Shown: positions 31,831 to 43,569, numbered from the stretch's first letter. The stretch is DNA of 64,000 nucleotides from Eulemur rufifrons (GCF_041146395.1 NC_091001.1:101516965-101580964); one strand, 5' to 3'. The notes: generated by a model from the sequence alone, not told the origin. Translations and numbers: made by a program.

Positions 31831-33734
31831 AAGCAGTTTGAACCAGAATTACCTTTTCTTCCTGAGAAATCAATCTATACGCAGCTGGACGGTTTTCATT
31901 TGCATAAATCCTCATAGATCTTTCATAATGCAGTGAAGGCAGGTAGTGTTTTTAATACAAAAAAGGGAATAAGGAACTGAGAGGAAGCTTTGAATTGTTG
32001 TCATTGTGTTTGTTGTTGCCATTGTGTTTGTTGTTGCTGATGCAACACATGGAAGTAGCATCAGAAAAATAACCTTTGACAGATTGAGTCTTGGGCTTCA
32101 GCATTCAGATGTAAGTGTACTATGTGGTCTTGGCAACTCTCATAATCTCTTTGCTATCTGTTAAACAAAGAATAAGAACAGGTAATCTTTAAGCAAATCC
32201 AGGGCATTTCTAGCTCTAGAACTGGGAAAGATTTGATTCTGAACCAGCAACCAGGATGAGCACAGACTTGGAGTAATAAAGAGTGGTTATTAGCTGTTTC
32301 AGAGACAGCAGAAAGGCCAGTTTTGCTAGGAGGAATGATTTATGTTGGCAACTTTTCGTAAAATAGGGATTATAGTTGTTTTCTTGACATGATAAAATAT
32401 TCCTATCAGGAACAAGGAAAGAATGCTCACTCATGTCACCATAATTAAATGTTCTCTAGAAGTACTAGACAATGCCATCAGCTCTTTAACGTCTCTTGTT
32501 TTTGGAACTATTTTATACACAGGGAATTATTAGAGTCCCAGTTCTTTACTGAAAGAAGTGACTCTTTAGTGGTGGAATTTTAGACATCATTGATATGCAA
32601 GTAGAGAAACATTTTTAGGCAGGAGCTTTCTGAATGGTCTTCAGATCTGACTTTGATATCTCTTTATTGTATACTCATTGAGCATCTTTAAGGACAGTCA
32701 CTTTATAGCAACTCTTCACTCACAATTCTTCCTGATTTGATAGACAGGATAGCTCGGGGAAGGAGCAGGACCACATTTCACCCATATTTATCAGCTAGCA
32801 GGGTGTGGCCAAGGCAGTTAATAGAACCAAACTCCTGTATGTTTTTATGAAAATAAATATTATGATACGTAGTCTGCCTGCTTCACAAAATTATTTTAAG
32901 GAGAAAATGAAAAAATGTGCATGCATGTGTTTTATTATGAAAGGAAATTTATAGATATGAGGGTGGTGGTTATTGTTTGGAACCCTCGAGCCCATGGATC
33001 TTCATGACTCCCAAGAGCCCGCGAAGTCACACATCTGCACTCCCGTTATAAAACCACAGCCTTTTCCTAGGTGTACACCCAAGGCCCGCACGCTGGATCC
33101 CGTACACCTAGAGTATATGGCTTTCAGCCTAAGAGCCAGCTTGGAATTGCCTTAGCAGAGCAGGTACAGTGAAAAAGCCTGGGGCTTTGGAATTTTTAAA
33201 AGGGAACCAACACTAACATCTCTGAAATAAATTGATTTGGTTGAAACTCTTCCAAAGAAATTACCTTAATTCTGAGACTAAATATGCTGTGTTCCAGCCC
33301 AAATGGACTTTTCTTGGCCAATCCCCTGAGAAGTAAACATTGAAGTTTAATAGGGAAAGGGCCGTGGAACTTGCAGTTTTAGCTTACTGATGTCACTCAT
33401 TGCTTTTCGAGCCAAAGAACAAGAAAATCCAACACTTCCTTCAAGTATGAAGGCATCAGATGGGAACGATACAAATATGTTTGTGGTTTCTATATATTTT
33501 CTTTTAAAGAAAAAGACAGGAATTGAAGAAGATACATTTTTCAGAATCTTGACAGACAGATGTGCTTCTCTTGGAGAAGGACCCACCTGGGAATCTTGGC
33601 TGTCTCTTCCTCTATTAAAAATAAGGGGTGCGCAGAGGACCTAAACCATGGAAGAACTTAATGTTAAATAAAACTACCAAGGTCAGATCCTGGGAGAAGA
33701 TGTTAGAATCAGGGCACAGTCCAGCTTTTGAGCT
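31831..33734. other. Unique sequence with weak MIR-like pieces, no gene
   Basis: Weak MIR-like stretches may lie at 32080-32200 (+) and 32665-32835 (-). An octamer-type word ATTTGCAT sits at 31898-31905. An 18-base TTG-rich unit is doubled at 31996-32031. A 10-base perfect inverted repeat, CTAGGTGTAC and GTACACCTAG, lies at 33067-33076 and 33102-33111. None of these defines a gene. Confidence 0.45.
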
Positions 33735-33870
33735 AAAAGGCAAGTGTTCATTTCACTGGTGAGAAAGTGAGAAAATCGTGATCTGGAGAATGTAACTTAC
33801 CCTAGATCAACAGGCTTCTGTCCGCAAGGCTAGACTGGAACCCAACGCTTGTTGGCTCTGGGACTCCCTT
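33735..33870 (-). repeat. MIR SINE
   Basis: 'ttcactggtgagaaagtgag' and 'ggctagactggaacccaacg' match reverse-complement MIR, diverged. Confidence 0.5.
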
Positions 33871-35274
33871 TATCTTGAGAACAAATCATTCCTAGACAAC
33901 AAAGATGTACTCTTGGGGCCACCCTGGAGTTCTCACACTGCCTGGCAGCCATTACCTGAAGTAATTACATGACAGGGTAGCACTGACTTATGCAATGAAG
34001 CACTTGATGCAATGAAGTGGTTTATAGCCAACTTTGAGTGGCAGCTGACTGGAGTCAAGTGTTCCAGAGCCTTGCCCCGGGCAGGCACATCAGACGGTTG
34101 ATTTCAAATGTCCTGGGCTTGCTATTTTGAGCTACCTCTTGGTGATTTCCACCGGCGAGTGCAGAATGCTTTGGAGAATTCTATTCCATTCCATAAACCT
34201 AACACGAGCACTAGGGAGGGAGGCAGATGCTCAAAAGTGAGGAGCAGAATACACACCCGGAGGCGGCTCATGGTCCAGGAGGAGAGAGGGAGCTGTGGAC
34301 GGTGAGGATTGGAGGTAGAGTCGCCATGAGAGTAAAGAAGAGCAAACAGTCCGTCTTCCTGGATTGTGGAAAAGAACAAGGTCAAAGAAACCTTCAAAGC
34401 AGCTATTTGATAGGAGCCTTAAAGAAAAAACACATTGTAGAGCAAATAATCATCTATTTTTCTGTTTAAGTTCCAGGTTATACAGGTCTGATACTTTAAG
34501 GGGGTGGCCCACTAATACACACATAAAGCACCCAAACTTCCCTGCCATGGAAGTGACCGCTGGGACTGAGAGCAGGGCTCGGGGGCATCCAGCTTGCTGC
34601 CCCTGAAGCCTCCAGGTCTGCCTCTGGGCCAAGCTTCACTCTTCGACCTCAGTGGCTGGAGCCCCGACCTCAGGGTGGCCTCACCTGACTTCCTGCACTG
34701 CCCTCACTTGGGTCCCTGGGACAGGCTGTTGTTCTTGGCCTGCCTCCACCCCCAGGGTATGCAATTACTCAGAAACTCCCAGCTGCTCCCCAGCCCCACA
34801 CTGAGTTTCCAAACAAAACCTGTGAAAACAGATCTCTGGTGGCAGCTTCGGCCACACTTGGCAACCGCACAGGTCCACAGTCCACCAGCAGGCGCTTGAG
34901 TCCCAGACGCTCTCGGCTCCAGATGCAAATGCAGCCTGGATGGACACTGTCTTTGGGACACATCCAGGAAAGATCTGCCCGGGAACTCATGGGTTCTGTG
35001 TATTTCTTTTGGCTCCATCCAAACCAAATGGAGCTGGATGTCTTTGCAGTGTGGCCTGTCCCTTTCTTGCAAGAGCAGGCTCCTACCTTGGCAATCCTGC
35101 AGCAAGAGGAAGCTGTCCTTGTATGTGCCTCACCTCATGGAGATTGAGAATCATGGCCATTTTTTTGTAAGGGGAACACAGTGTCTGGTTGGGACTTCTC
35201 TCTGCCTCTGTCCCTGTCTGACCCGTTGTCCTGCCCTCTTTGTGTTTGAACCTGCTTTGCCTTTCCTTTCTGCC
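33871..35274. other. Unique, moderately GC-rich sequence, no gene
   Basis: Many overlapping frames up to 133 codons occur on both strands at 34.59-35.3 kb. Overlap in several frames at once is what GC-rich non-coding DNA gives. No protein family recognised. Confidence 0.45.
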
Positions 35275-35440
35275 TACGTTATTTTAATGGTCTCCTAACT
35301 CTTCTCCCTCCCTACGTTGTTTCCATCCTTTGGCGGCATCCCATTGCCAGACTTACATTTCTGAAGTGAATACCTCTGGCGATATAATTTCCTTGTTTGA
35401 AACCCTTCTCAGGCCAGCTTGCCCACTTCAAGATGTTCTG
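35275..35440 (+). repeat. L2 LINE fragment
   Basis: 'ttttaatggtctcctaactc', 'ttctccctccctacg' and 'catcccattgccagactt' match the L2 region that reads 'aatagcctcctaactggtctccctgc'. Confidence 0.55.
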
Positions 35441-36084
35441 ACACCTCATCCTGGTGTCAAGACCTTCGCTGATCAAGGCCCTGGGGCCAAGAGGGTCAAC
35501 AAAAATTTATGCTCCCCCACCCACAGTGCAGAGATATTTCTCAGAAGTGGCTGCCCAGCCAGGGGTCTACATCACCCACCTGCCCCACCCCAACCTGCAT
35601 CTAGATTTGCAAATGAAATGTAAGCAGAGCCAGGTCGTTAAGAAGCGGTGCACCTTTCCTACCCTCATTCCACCAGTTGGAAATTGAGGATATGATGCCC
35701 CTCTGGGCAGAGGAGCCACAACACAAGGCTCCTTGTTCCTTCCTCCTTCTCTTTCTGTATATCTGCTCCCCAGCCCTTCTTAGACGCTGAGGAATTAGGG
35801 ATGAGGTCAGCCCAGAGCCTGGATGGTGAATGGATTTCCTCTTGTGTGTCACAATCCACAGCGAGGGGGTGCCTGAACCTGTGTGGAAAGCGATTCTGTG
35901 CCAGAGAGCCAAAAGCAATGGGCTGTTGGTGCCTTGGATTCAGGAGAGGACAGAGCAGCACCTATGCCAGGCATTATCCATTTCCAAAAGAGCTAGGGTT
36001 TTACTAGGGATTACCCTTTAGAGGAGTGAACAATTGATTGTGGAATTCCAAGTGTCTATAAGTAAATGTTTAGAATTCAGATGA
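35441..36084. other. Unique sequence, no gene seen
   Basis: Overlapping frames of 105 and 98 codons on the minus strand are unremarkable. No named repeat. Confidence 0.45.
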
Positions 36085-36250
36085 ATCACACAACCTTAGA
36101 GCTGGAAAACTGTAAAGATCATTTACTATATACCCTCATTTAATTTAGGAAGAGACTGATGCCTAAAAAGAAGTGACTAGCTCAAGGTCCCACAGTTGGT
36201 TTCTATGGAACAAAGACAAGAGCCAGGCCCCTGACTACTAGTCTAGGGTT
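36085..36250 (-). repeat. MIR3-type SINE
   Basis: 'ccttagagctggaaaactgt', 'ctagctcaaggtcccacagt' and 'cccctgactactagtct' match MIR3 read backwards. Confidence 0.65.
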
Positions 36251-36299
36251 CCTCCTTAGGTCTTACAAGTGTTAACTTCACATGACTCTTATGACGCTT

Positions 36300-36430
36300 T
36301 TCACACCTCACTCTCCTGTCCAAGAACCTTCAATGGCTCCCCACTACCTTAAAGATCAAGGTCAAATCTCTTATGTGTACTAAAATCATCTACCATCTGA
36401 TTTTATTTCCCCACTTGAAACCCACCAGTG
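36300..36430 (+). repeat. L2 LINE fragment
   Basis: 'ccttcaatggctccccacta' and 'ccttaaagatcaaggtcaaa' match a strongly recognisable L2 segment. Confidence 0.75.
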
Positions 36431-36985
36431 GCTGGCACTCTCTTATGTTGTTGGTGATAAGATAAATTGACATAATCCTTTTGGAAAACATTTGGTAACA
36501 ACATATCAACAGCCATAAATATGCTCATATACTTTGATCTGTAATTCTACTTCTAGAACCCTAAAATATTCCTAAACAAATATTTCTTAATACAAAGAAA
36601 CATGTGTATAAAGATGTTCATCGTAGCAGGACTTATAATAGCACAAACTGGAAAGAAGCTAAATGTTTACCATTAAAATGGTTTTTAAATAAATTGTGCT
36701 ATATATACTAGATGAACTATTATAAGATCATTATAAGTAATGGAGATAAAAATTGAAATAATATGGAACATATAATACTAAATAAAAAGCAGGATATAAA
36801 AATATATGGAAAGTATGATTACAATGATGTAAAACAATACACATAGGGAAAAAAAGACATGAAAGAAATTTAAATAACTATTGTGTGGGATTTCTTTTTT
36901 CCAAAATTTATGCAACAGTCTTATTATTTTCATAGTATTTAAAAAAATATTTTATAATGATAAATTTTATCATTATAAATCTTTT
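36431..36985 (+). repeat. Old L1 (L1M-type) ORF2 end and 3' UTR
   Basis: 'ttttggaaaacatttggtaa', 'aaagatgttcatcgtagcag', 'gacttataatagcacaaact' and 'aataaattgtgctatatata' follow the L1 ORF2 C-terminal region in sense orientation. It sits between two L2 fragments. Confidence 0.75.
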
Positions 36986-37135
36986 AAGGGCTCCTCATTA
37001 CCTGCTACAGGTTAAAAGAAAGCACCTCACTCAGGCTCCCAGCACCTCTCCCCAGTTCTTCGTTTCAATCCCCCAAACATTATTTTTTTTAATGATTTCC
37101 ATGCTCTAGTCAGGCTGGTCCTTGGTTGTGTCCTC
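36986..37135 (+). repeat. L2 LINE fragment, same segment as 36300-36430
   Basis: 'aagggctcctcattacctgc' and 'ctcaggctcccagcacctct' cover the part of L2 already present at 36300-36430 and extend past it. It is therefore a second L2 copy or a duplicated flank, not a simple continuation. Confidence 0.55.
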
Positions 37136-37149
37136 AGCAAGAAGGGGGA

Positions 37150-37349
37150 CACAGGGTCAGAGAGAACAATATGGACCTTGGAGTTGGACAGACCTAAGTT
37201 ACCCACCCTCGCCAGTATTTAGCTGGACAACCTCGGGCACGTTGCTTGTACTCTTGGAGCCTCTGTGTTGTCATCTGTAAAGTCAGAAATAATGGTACTT
37301 ATCTTTCAGGTTGGTGTAAGGATTAAATGAGGCGAATACATGAAATCCT
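37150..37349 (+). repeat. MIR SINE, left part, split by an LTR
   Basis: 'tggagttggacagacctaag', 'cctctgtgttgtcatctgta', 'aagtcagaaataatggtact' and 'gtaaggattaaatgaggcga' are clear MIR landmarks. The SINE is interrupted and resumes at 37709. Confidence 0.85.
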
Positions 37350-37708
37350 TGTCTTAGTCTGTTTTCTGTTGCTATAACAGCATATCAGAGACTGGGTAAT
37401 TTATAAAGAAAAGAAATTCATTTCTTAAAGTTCTGGAGGCTGGAAAGTATAACATCAAGACAGTGGCATCTGGTGAGGACCTTCTTGCTGCCTGATAACA
37501 TGGCAGGAGGACAAGAGCATGTGTGTCAGCTCAGGTCTCTCTTCCTCTTCTTACAAAGCCACCAGTCCCATAGCGGGGCCCCTGCCCTGGTGACCTCATC
37601 TAATCCTGATTACCTGCCAAAGGCCCCACCACCAAATACCATGAACATGAATTTGGGGATTAAGTTTTCAACACAAAAAGTTTGGGGGACACACTCAAAC
37701 CGCAGCAG
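37350..37708 (-). mobile_element. MLT1A-type LTR (ERVL-MaLR), nearly complete
   Basis: Reverse-complement MLT1 with all landmarks: 'tgtcttagtctgttttctgt', 'gagactgggtaatttataaa', 'cttaaagttctggaggctgg', 'catctggtgaggaccttctt', 'gccaaaggccccaccaccaa' and 'tttgggggacacactcaaac'. Its ends fall exactly where the MIR is broken. No internal sequence, so a solo LTR. The 93-codon frame at 37473-37754 is inside it and is not a gene. Confidence 0.9.
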
Positions 37709-37745
37709 TACCTGGCACAGTGTAGGTGTCTGTGACAAAGTTAGT
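37709..37745 (+). repeat. MIR SINE, right part after the LTR
   Basis: 'tacctggcacagtgtaggtg' completes the MIR at 37150-37349. Confidence 0.75.
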
Positions 37746-38489
37746 TCTTTTTGATGGAATTTTTCAGTCTCATTTTCCCCATCTCCCTTGCCTGGAATCC
37801 CTTCAGTCTTCTCATTATTAAATCACACGATATGAGGTCTGGGGCATGCTTTAAAGCAGTGTCACTCAAACTGTGGTCCGTGGCCTGTCCTCAGCAAGAG
37901 AGCTATAAAATGAACAGTCATGTGGTCTTGTCACAGATGGGTAACAAACACGTCAGGGACCAGCACAGGGCTTGTGTGGCCTCCTTTAAAATGTTCTGGG
38001 GGACGATGGAGGATTGGAGAAATGGTGAGAAAGACAGGCGAAAAGTTTGGCAAAAATATTGAAAATCAGTGACAGGTACAGGGGGCAGTGTTCTCTACAC
38101 TATTTTATTTGTGTGGATTTTTGAATATCTATATAATAAAAAGTGTCGAAAATTCCTACACTTATTTCCTTCTAAATGCAGCTCTAGCCCTGTCTTTTGG
38201 GGGGATATTTTTCCTGTGCACTTTGGTCATAATAATCTCCTACTTTTAATGACCAAGTTCTGTCTTATTTTTAACGTCCGTGTGTGCGTGTGTGTGTGTG
38301 TGTACACCCACATGCATATAGAAACACATATATGCACATGAATACGATATGTCAATCCCCAAATAGAACATAAACTCCCTGAGAGCATATATACTGCTTT
38401 ATATTTCTGCTTGTCCCATATAAACTTTTTAAAGACATGGAGATGTCGAATCATTGTTTTGTGATGGATTTAGATCAGGTTTTCCAACT
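37746..38489. other. Mixed sequence: MER5 end, (TG)n, no gene
   Basis: A MER5-like hAT end lies at 37857-37895 ('actcaaactgtggtccgtgg'). A TG run occupies 38281-38303. A short L2-like piece, 'aacataaactccctgagagc', lies near 38368. The rest is unrecognised. Confidence 0.5.
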
Positions 38490-38620
38490 TGCCTAACGTT
38501 TAACAAGTTACTAGTTAAAAACATAGATTCCTGTGCCCCTCCCTGGAGATTCTGATTGGCTTGGCCTAGGGCAGAATGCAGCCAATAGATCTGCCAAGAA
38601 ACCTTTCTTCTTTAGAGAAA
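38490..38620. mobile_element. MER5-type hAT fragment
   Basis: 'tagttaaaaacatagattcc' and 'ctggagattctgattggctt' resemble the MER5 core. With 37857-37895 it may be one element opened by later insertion, or two separate pieces. Confidence 0.5.
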
Positions 38621-39054
38621 CAATTTGGCTTTATAATACCGTCTATTAAAATATGAATGCATTTAAGAGGGAAAAGTCAATTCAAACATTTACTGAGGCT
38701 AGCTGACCAATATTCTCAATCTCTATTCTTCCATCCTTGCCCCAGGACAAAGAATAGAATCCTGGAGTTGGAGTGGGAAAAGTATCAAGGTGAAGGTCTC
38801 TCAGAGGCAAGATCAAAGAGTGAAAAGAGAACTTCTCTGATTTTTAGTCAACACGGAAGCTTTCTGTTGTCCTTACGTATCTATGGGCTCTGAAAATCTC
38901 TTCAGAAAATCTTTCAATTACACAACTTTTAGTATGCTTCAGCAACATAAAACAAGAATCCACAAGAGACCATGAGTCTCAGAAACAAATGCATTGTGAG
39001 GGTGAGGGTCTTCATGAAAGCTTAAAAATATTAACAATAATAGACACAATGGGT
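38621..39054. other. Unique sequence, no gene seen
   Basis: A 78-codon frame at 38657-38893 has no recognisable feature. Confidence 0.45.
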
Positions 39055-39240
39055 TCCATGCATTTGGTGCCTGGGTAGCAGGCCCTATGCTGAATGGTTC
39101 CCATGCCTCAGTTCTGGTACAGTTGGAGAAACCAAGGTTCTAAGAGGTTAAGTGACATGCCCAGGACCACACAGATTATAAGCGGCAAAGCAGCTACTCG
39201 AACTCAAATCAGTTTGGTTTTAAAGGCCATCTTTCTATTA
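39055..39240 (-). repeat. MIR SINE
   Basis: Reverse-complement MIR: 'ctaagaggttaagtgacatg', 'cccaggaccacacagattat' and 'aagcggcaaagcagctactc'. Confidence 0.85.
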
Positions 39241-39244
39241 TGCC

Positions 39245-39330
39245 ACATTGCTTCTTTGTCTATACCCAGTACCTTGCTGGGGTCAGGAAATTGTGCATTC
39301 TCAGTAAATACTGATTCAATGACCCAGTGA
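39245..39330 (+). repeat. L2 LINE tail
   Basis: 'ctatacccagtaccttgctg' and 'ctcagtaaatactgattcaa' match the L2 3' end. Confidence 0.5.
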
Positions 39331-42014
39331 CTATTGCACATTGTTAGATTTATGTTTGTTCTCAGCCCAATGCTGGAGGCCAGAATGCTCAAAGTAGGAT
39401 ATAGAAAGAAGATTTATCTAGAGGAAAAGTCTAGAAAAAAAATTTTTTTAATAAAGGAAAGGGAATGAATGAAAGGTAGAAAACGTAAAACAAAAAAATA
39501 AAGATTTAAAGGAAGAGTAAGATGACTGGGGTTACTAAACATGGAGAGGAAGGAACTAAGGCTCTTCCTGGCCCATGAATTGAGGAGGGGTGTAGTGAGA
39601 AGAGCGTGCATGGCCGGAGCAGCAGGTGGAGGCTCCGGATTCACTGGCCTGCCTGGGACTTACCAGGCAATGGGGCTGAGTTTTGTGGAATGGCTGACCG
39701 ACCCTGGGGTTTTGGATGGCAACCAATGCTGACTGCTGAGAAATGTACAGGAAGGGCAGAACTGCAAAATTCACCGGCAGCTCAGCTCATGGTGCCGCGT
39801 TCTTCTGCCTGTCCTGTACGTATATCATTCTGTGTTCAACCAGTCACTTCTTCCCAGCATCAGTCTTGTCTATCACAACAACTGGAAATACCATTATCTG
39901 AATATAATTGCATTTCTGCAAAGAGGCCTGCATCTCAGTGGATAATCTGACATCATAGGCCGTGATGGATCATCTCGGACCATATGCCCTGAAAGACACA
40001 CATACCATCCTTCAGCCAAAGATTATGTCACATGCACTCTGGTGTCTCTACTGAAGCTGCTGTTGCCAATAGGTTGGGCTCCACATGAAAGCATGGAAGG
40101 CAGCAGAAAACCAGTACATGTCCCCGTCTACTGGGAACAGTGGAGTCACCGCACTAGTCAACAGTAGCCTGTTTACTTTTGAATTCTCTCTCTCTCTGTC
40201 TCTCTTTCGCTTTTTCTCCACCTCCTATTTCTTTTGGAATTAAGCAAAATCAAATCTCTTTATTTTAACTAGTTTCAGTAAGTAATTAAATAAGGAATAT
40301 TATTTTTATTAAACCTGTCATACATGAAAAAAACAAAAATAAAGTGGGGCAGAAAGGTTTCCACCCAAGGGTGAGCATAATCCTTTTGATTATAAAAAGC
40401 ATCAAACCTTAGTAGGGTTATCATAAAATCCCCCTGAAGTCCCTGGTGCCTGGACATGCATTTAGATCTCTTCTGCTACTGGAAAATGTAAACCAATCTC
40501 TCATAAGAAGATTTCCAGTTGACTTCCAAAGAGTACAACTACGTGAAGTTTCTGATTCTCTTTCCTCAAAACATAGCCGTTGGGTGGCAAGCTACAAATA
40601 GCCAATAACCCAAGGACAGGACGAATGGTTTTGGTTCAGGTGTTGTGCCTGTTGGAGGTAAAACCATATTTCAGACTCCAGGGATCGCAGATCCTGCAGT
40701 TGGAACTGTCTCTGCCTCCTCTCGTTCTCCATAGTGCTCTTTGCCAAGAGCACTGGCCACAGACCGCCTGGACTTACGCGATGCCATGGCGCATTCACCT
40801 ACGCCTTTCCCTTGGGGCCTAGGGGAGGGCCTTGAGCCCCAGGGGCACTGCGTAGGTGTTTTGTGAAATCCAACATTTGTTTCAGAGAGCATTAGAGAGC
40901 CACAGAAACCCTTCTGAGTTAATTCATATGGCAATAAATGGCCCAGCCCCCTACTACCTGAAACAGAGAAGGATCTCGGTGGTATTGTAGCTTAAGTTTG
41001 AAGCCAGCTGTGGCTACACCTTTTTCTCTGATCAACTCACATCAGCCTCCAGAGGAACCTGAAACTTCCTAATGCCGAAATGCAGGTGATCACACGCTGC
41101 AGCCATAGGGAGATGGCTGTCACTGACACGTATTTTAACATTCGGAGGAGGTTCCAGGTAAATGGAGATACGGTAATAGTTTCCAGATATGCAGAGATGC
41201 GGCTGGCTCAATGGTCGTCCCTTCAAGCGAGGGGATAATGAAAAGTGCCCTTTCTTTGGCTCAAATCGCTTCCTCCTGTGGTTCGATTTTTTTTTTTTTC
41301 CAAAGGAAGAGCACATTACCTATTGAATTATACAAGGTTACAGCTCATACTGTGTTTGTTAAGGAAGAGGCTCATTGTTCTAAATTTATTGTCAATGCTT
41401 TTTCCTCAGGACAATTTTATTATACAAATTTATCATTACGAAATAAATTTTCAAACTCACAAAGACCCATGTGGAATTTTAAATATTTCCTATAATTATT
41501 TCACAATAGTGTATGGATTAGCAAATAGCCCAGAGTAGAGGATACTGACCGAGGTATTTACAGAAAAAAAAAAAAAAAGTACACATGAAATATGGTTTGG
41601 CCAGGTTTAATACACACAGAACACACTTTAATACTTTCATATGGTCTGAATAATATCCCCATATTGATTTTTTCCTTGTTTCTACCAACTCCACAGCAAA
41701 TGCACGACAATGGCTCATTGATTTATTGTGAGTGTAGCAATGGGTTTATAACGGCATGAATCATGCCGATTGCTCAATTCACCACATGCCTTAATAAAAG
41801 TTTCACTTTAATAAAACTGAGCTAAGGCAAATATGCCCAGAGGCTGGCCTGACATTCCTTATACATTACCCTGCCTCAGGAAATTATTGCCATATATTTT
41901 ACAGCAGCTACAGTAGGCTGGGGGATCAGGATTAAAATGTACTAACTACTGTGATATTTAACAGAACTCCTGTGTTCCCAGTTAACCCTCACAGGTACAA
42001 AATGAACAGGGCAA
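39331..42014. other. 2.7 kb of unique sequence, no gene
   Basis: A CT-rich patch lies at 40185-40215 and A/T runs at 41287-41300 and 41563-41578. Frames reach 114 codons without a recognisable domain. The part at 41710-41960 has few simple repeats and could be conserved; see findings. Confidence 0.45.
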
Positions 42015-42250
42015 TTAGGAGACAGCACAGTGTAGGGAACAGAACCAGATTGGGAGGCGGGTGATCGGGGATCCGCGCTGGTCCTTGTGGCCCCACGTGC
42101 GTCCCCCAGGCCGTCTGCACAGCGGAGGTGGAAATACCTCTCCCGCTTCCCTTCCAGAGTTGCTACGAGCATCAGATGAGAAAGAGGAAGCGAAGAGCTT
42201 GATAAACTACAAATTCTGGGCAAGCATAAGGTGGCAGTGTTACCCTGAGG
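42015..42250 (+). repeat. Possible MIR SINE, strongly diverged
   Basis: 'gacagcacagtgtagggaac' and 'gagcatcagatgagaaagag' sit at the right spacing for MIR, but the middle does not align by eye. The 140-codon minus-strand frame at 41942-42364 crosses it and looks like chance. Confidence 0.3.
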
Positions 42251-42739
42251 GACAGGACCTGCAAGACACACAAACCCCAGCTCTCCAGCCCTGTGAACTC
42301 TGCCCATGGCAAGACCAGTCATCATGATTGTTAATAATAATGTGGTTGCAAAAATGACAGACATTGCTCTACTTATAGATGTTTAGGGTTTAAAAAATGA
42401 AAAAGCCGATATTCTAACAGAGCCACAATATTGTTTTATAAACTAGGGATTATTTTTGTCTTCCCTAGTTGGAGTTGAAAACACCCCCACTACACCTGCA
42501 TTCTGTTAGGAAAACTTCACCTGGGGCGTGGGAGCGCAGGCCAAAACACATTGCAGGTGCTGCTCTAGTGACTTATCACCTGCCTGTTATTGCTCTGGAA
42601 GAAATTATGATTAGATTATCCATATACTCTTCAATGCTGATTGGTACAACGTATATTAGTCCATAAAACCAAGGAAGCCTCTTTGGATTTTCTAATCAAT
42701 ACCAATCACTTAGGCCTTATTATAGAATGTGTAATATCA
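42251..42739. other. Unique sequence, no gene seen
   Basis: No repeat or gene recognised. Confidence 0.45.
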
Positions 42740-42935
42740 CAAGGAGGTGGTGTGATCCTGTGGAAAGAGTTTGGGGCTTTGGCAAAACTTTGACAGCTTT
42801 GGGCTTGCTGTATGATCTTGGACTAGGTACAAAATCTCCCTGGGCCTCCCTTTCCTCATCTGTAAAGTGGGGGTTACATTGTTGAATTGACAAATGTAAA
42901 ATGCCTGGGCTCTTAGCAGACATTTAACAATGTAG
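42740..42935 (+). repeat. MIR SINE
   Basis: 'ggtggtgtgatcctgtggaa', 'tttcctcatctgtaaagtgg' and 'taaaatgcctgggctcttag' match MIR in order. Confidence 0.8.
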
Positions 42936-43045
42936 CTCCCAGCACCCGTTCGCTCTCATCTATTTTGGAATAATCCCTCTCCATCTCCTCAGTGGACTAT
43001 CCCCAGGCCCCCCACGCCCACCACATAGCTCTTTTCTGTATGCAA

Positions 43046-43128
43046 ACGGGCTCTCCTGTCATGTCCATGCACACGGGCTCTCCCTTCCTCCATGTCCGTG
43101 CACACAGGCTCTCCCTTCATGTATGCAG
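43046..43128 (+). repeat. Three-copy minisatellite (25-31 bp unit)
   Basis: Units start at 43046, 43073 and 43104. Each opens with 'ACRGGCTCTCC', contains a 'catgt' word, and ends near 'GCA'. The frame at 42992-43324 repeats TGSP-like words only because of this array. Confidence 0.85.
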
Positions 43129-43224
43129 CGGCCCAGCAGGGAAGGCGTTGTTCTGCCCGGCATCCTGCTCCAGTCTAGATGGGGTTCCTCGCTGCTCCTG
43201 CAGCAAGCACCATCTTGGTCGCTT

Positions 43225-43395
43225 CATCTTGTATTCATCTCAATACGTGGCTTTCTTCCGGTTTACAGCCTTGAAGAAAGCAACTGTGTTTTGTTTTTCT
43301 CAACTTTGTTCCCCTAAGGTTTAACATTCTGTCTGGCACCTAGAAGACAGTCACTAATAGGTAAATAATTGAATAAAGAACTGATGAATGAATAC
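43225..43395 (+). repeat. L2 LINE, 3' end
   Basis: 'ctgtctggcacctagaagac' and 'aataattgaataaagaactg' resemble the L2 end. Confidence 0.5.
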
Positions 43396-43569
43396 AGCAA
43401 TGAACGATGTACAGCCAGGTCACATCTCGAAGAGGAAGTGCCTTCCCAAAAGTCAACTTGGTCTCAAGATTTGAAAATGAGTGAAGACTCGTGAGAAGCT
43501 GGATGAGCCAAAACTCGATTTGCAATTCAAAGTTACTGCTTCTAAGGTAGAATAGCAGCAATTGCAGAT

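Noticed and set aside
34704..35105. 133-codon minus-strand open frame
   Set aside because: Lies among five or more overlapping frames on both strands of GC-richer DNA.
37473..37754. 93-codon open frame
   Set aside because: Lies inside the MLT1 solo LTR and runs into MIR sequence.
41942..42364. 140-codon minus-strand frame with a hydrophobic start resembling a signal peptide
   Set aside because: The hydrophobic start comes from ATT/ATG-rich DNA. The body has no family features, and a possible MIR underlies it.
43046..43128. CRISPR-like repeat and spacer array
   Set aside because: Units follow each other without spacers and vary in length; a eukaryotic minisatellite.
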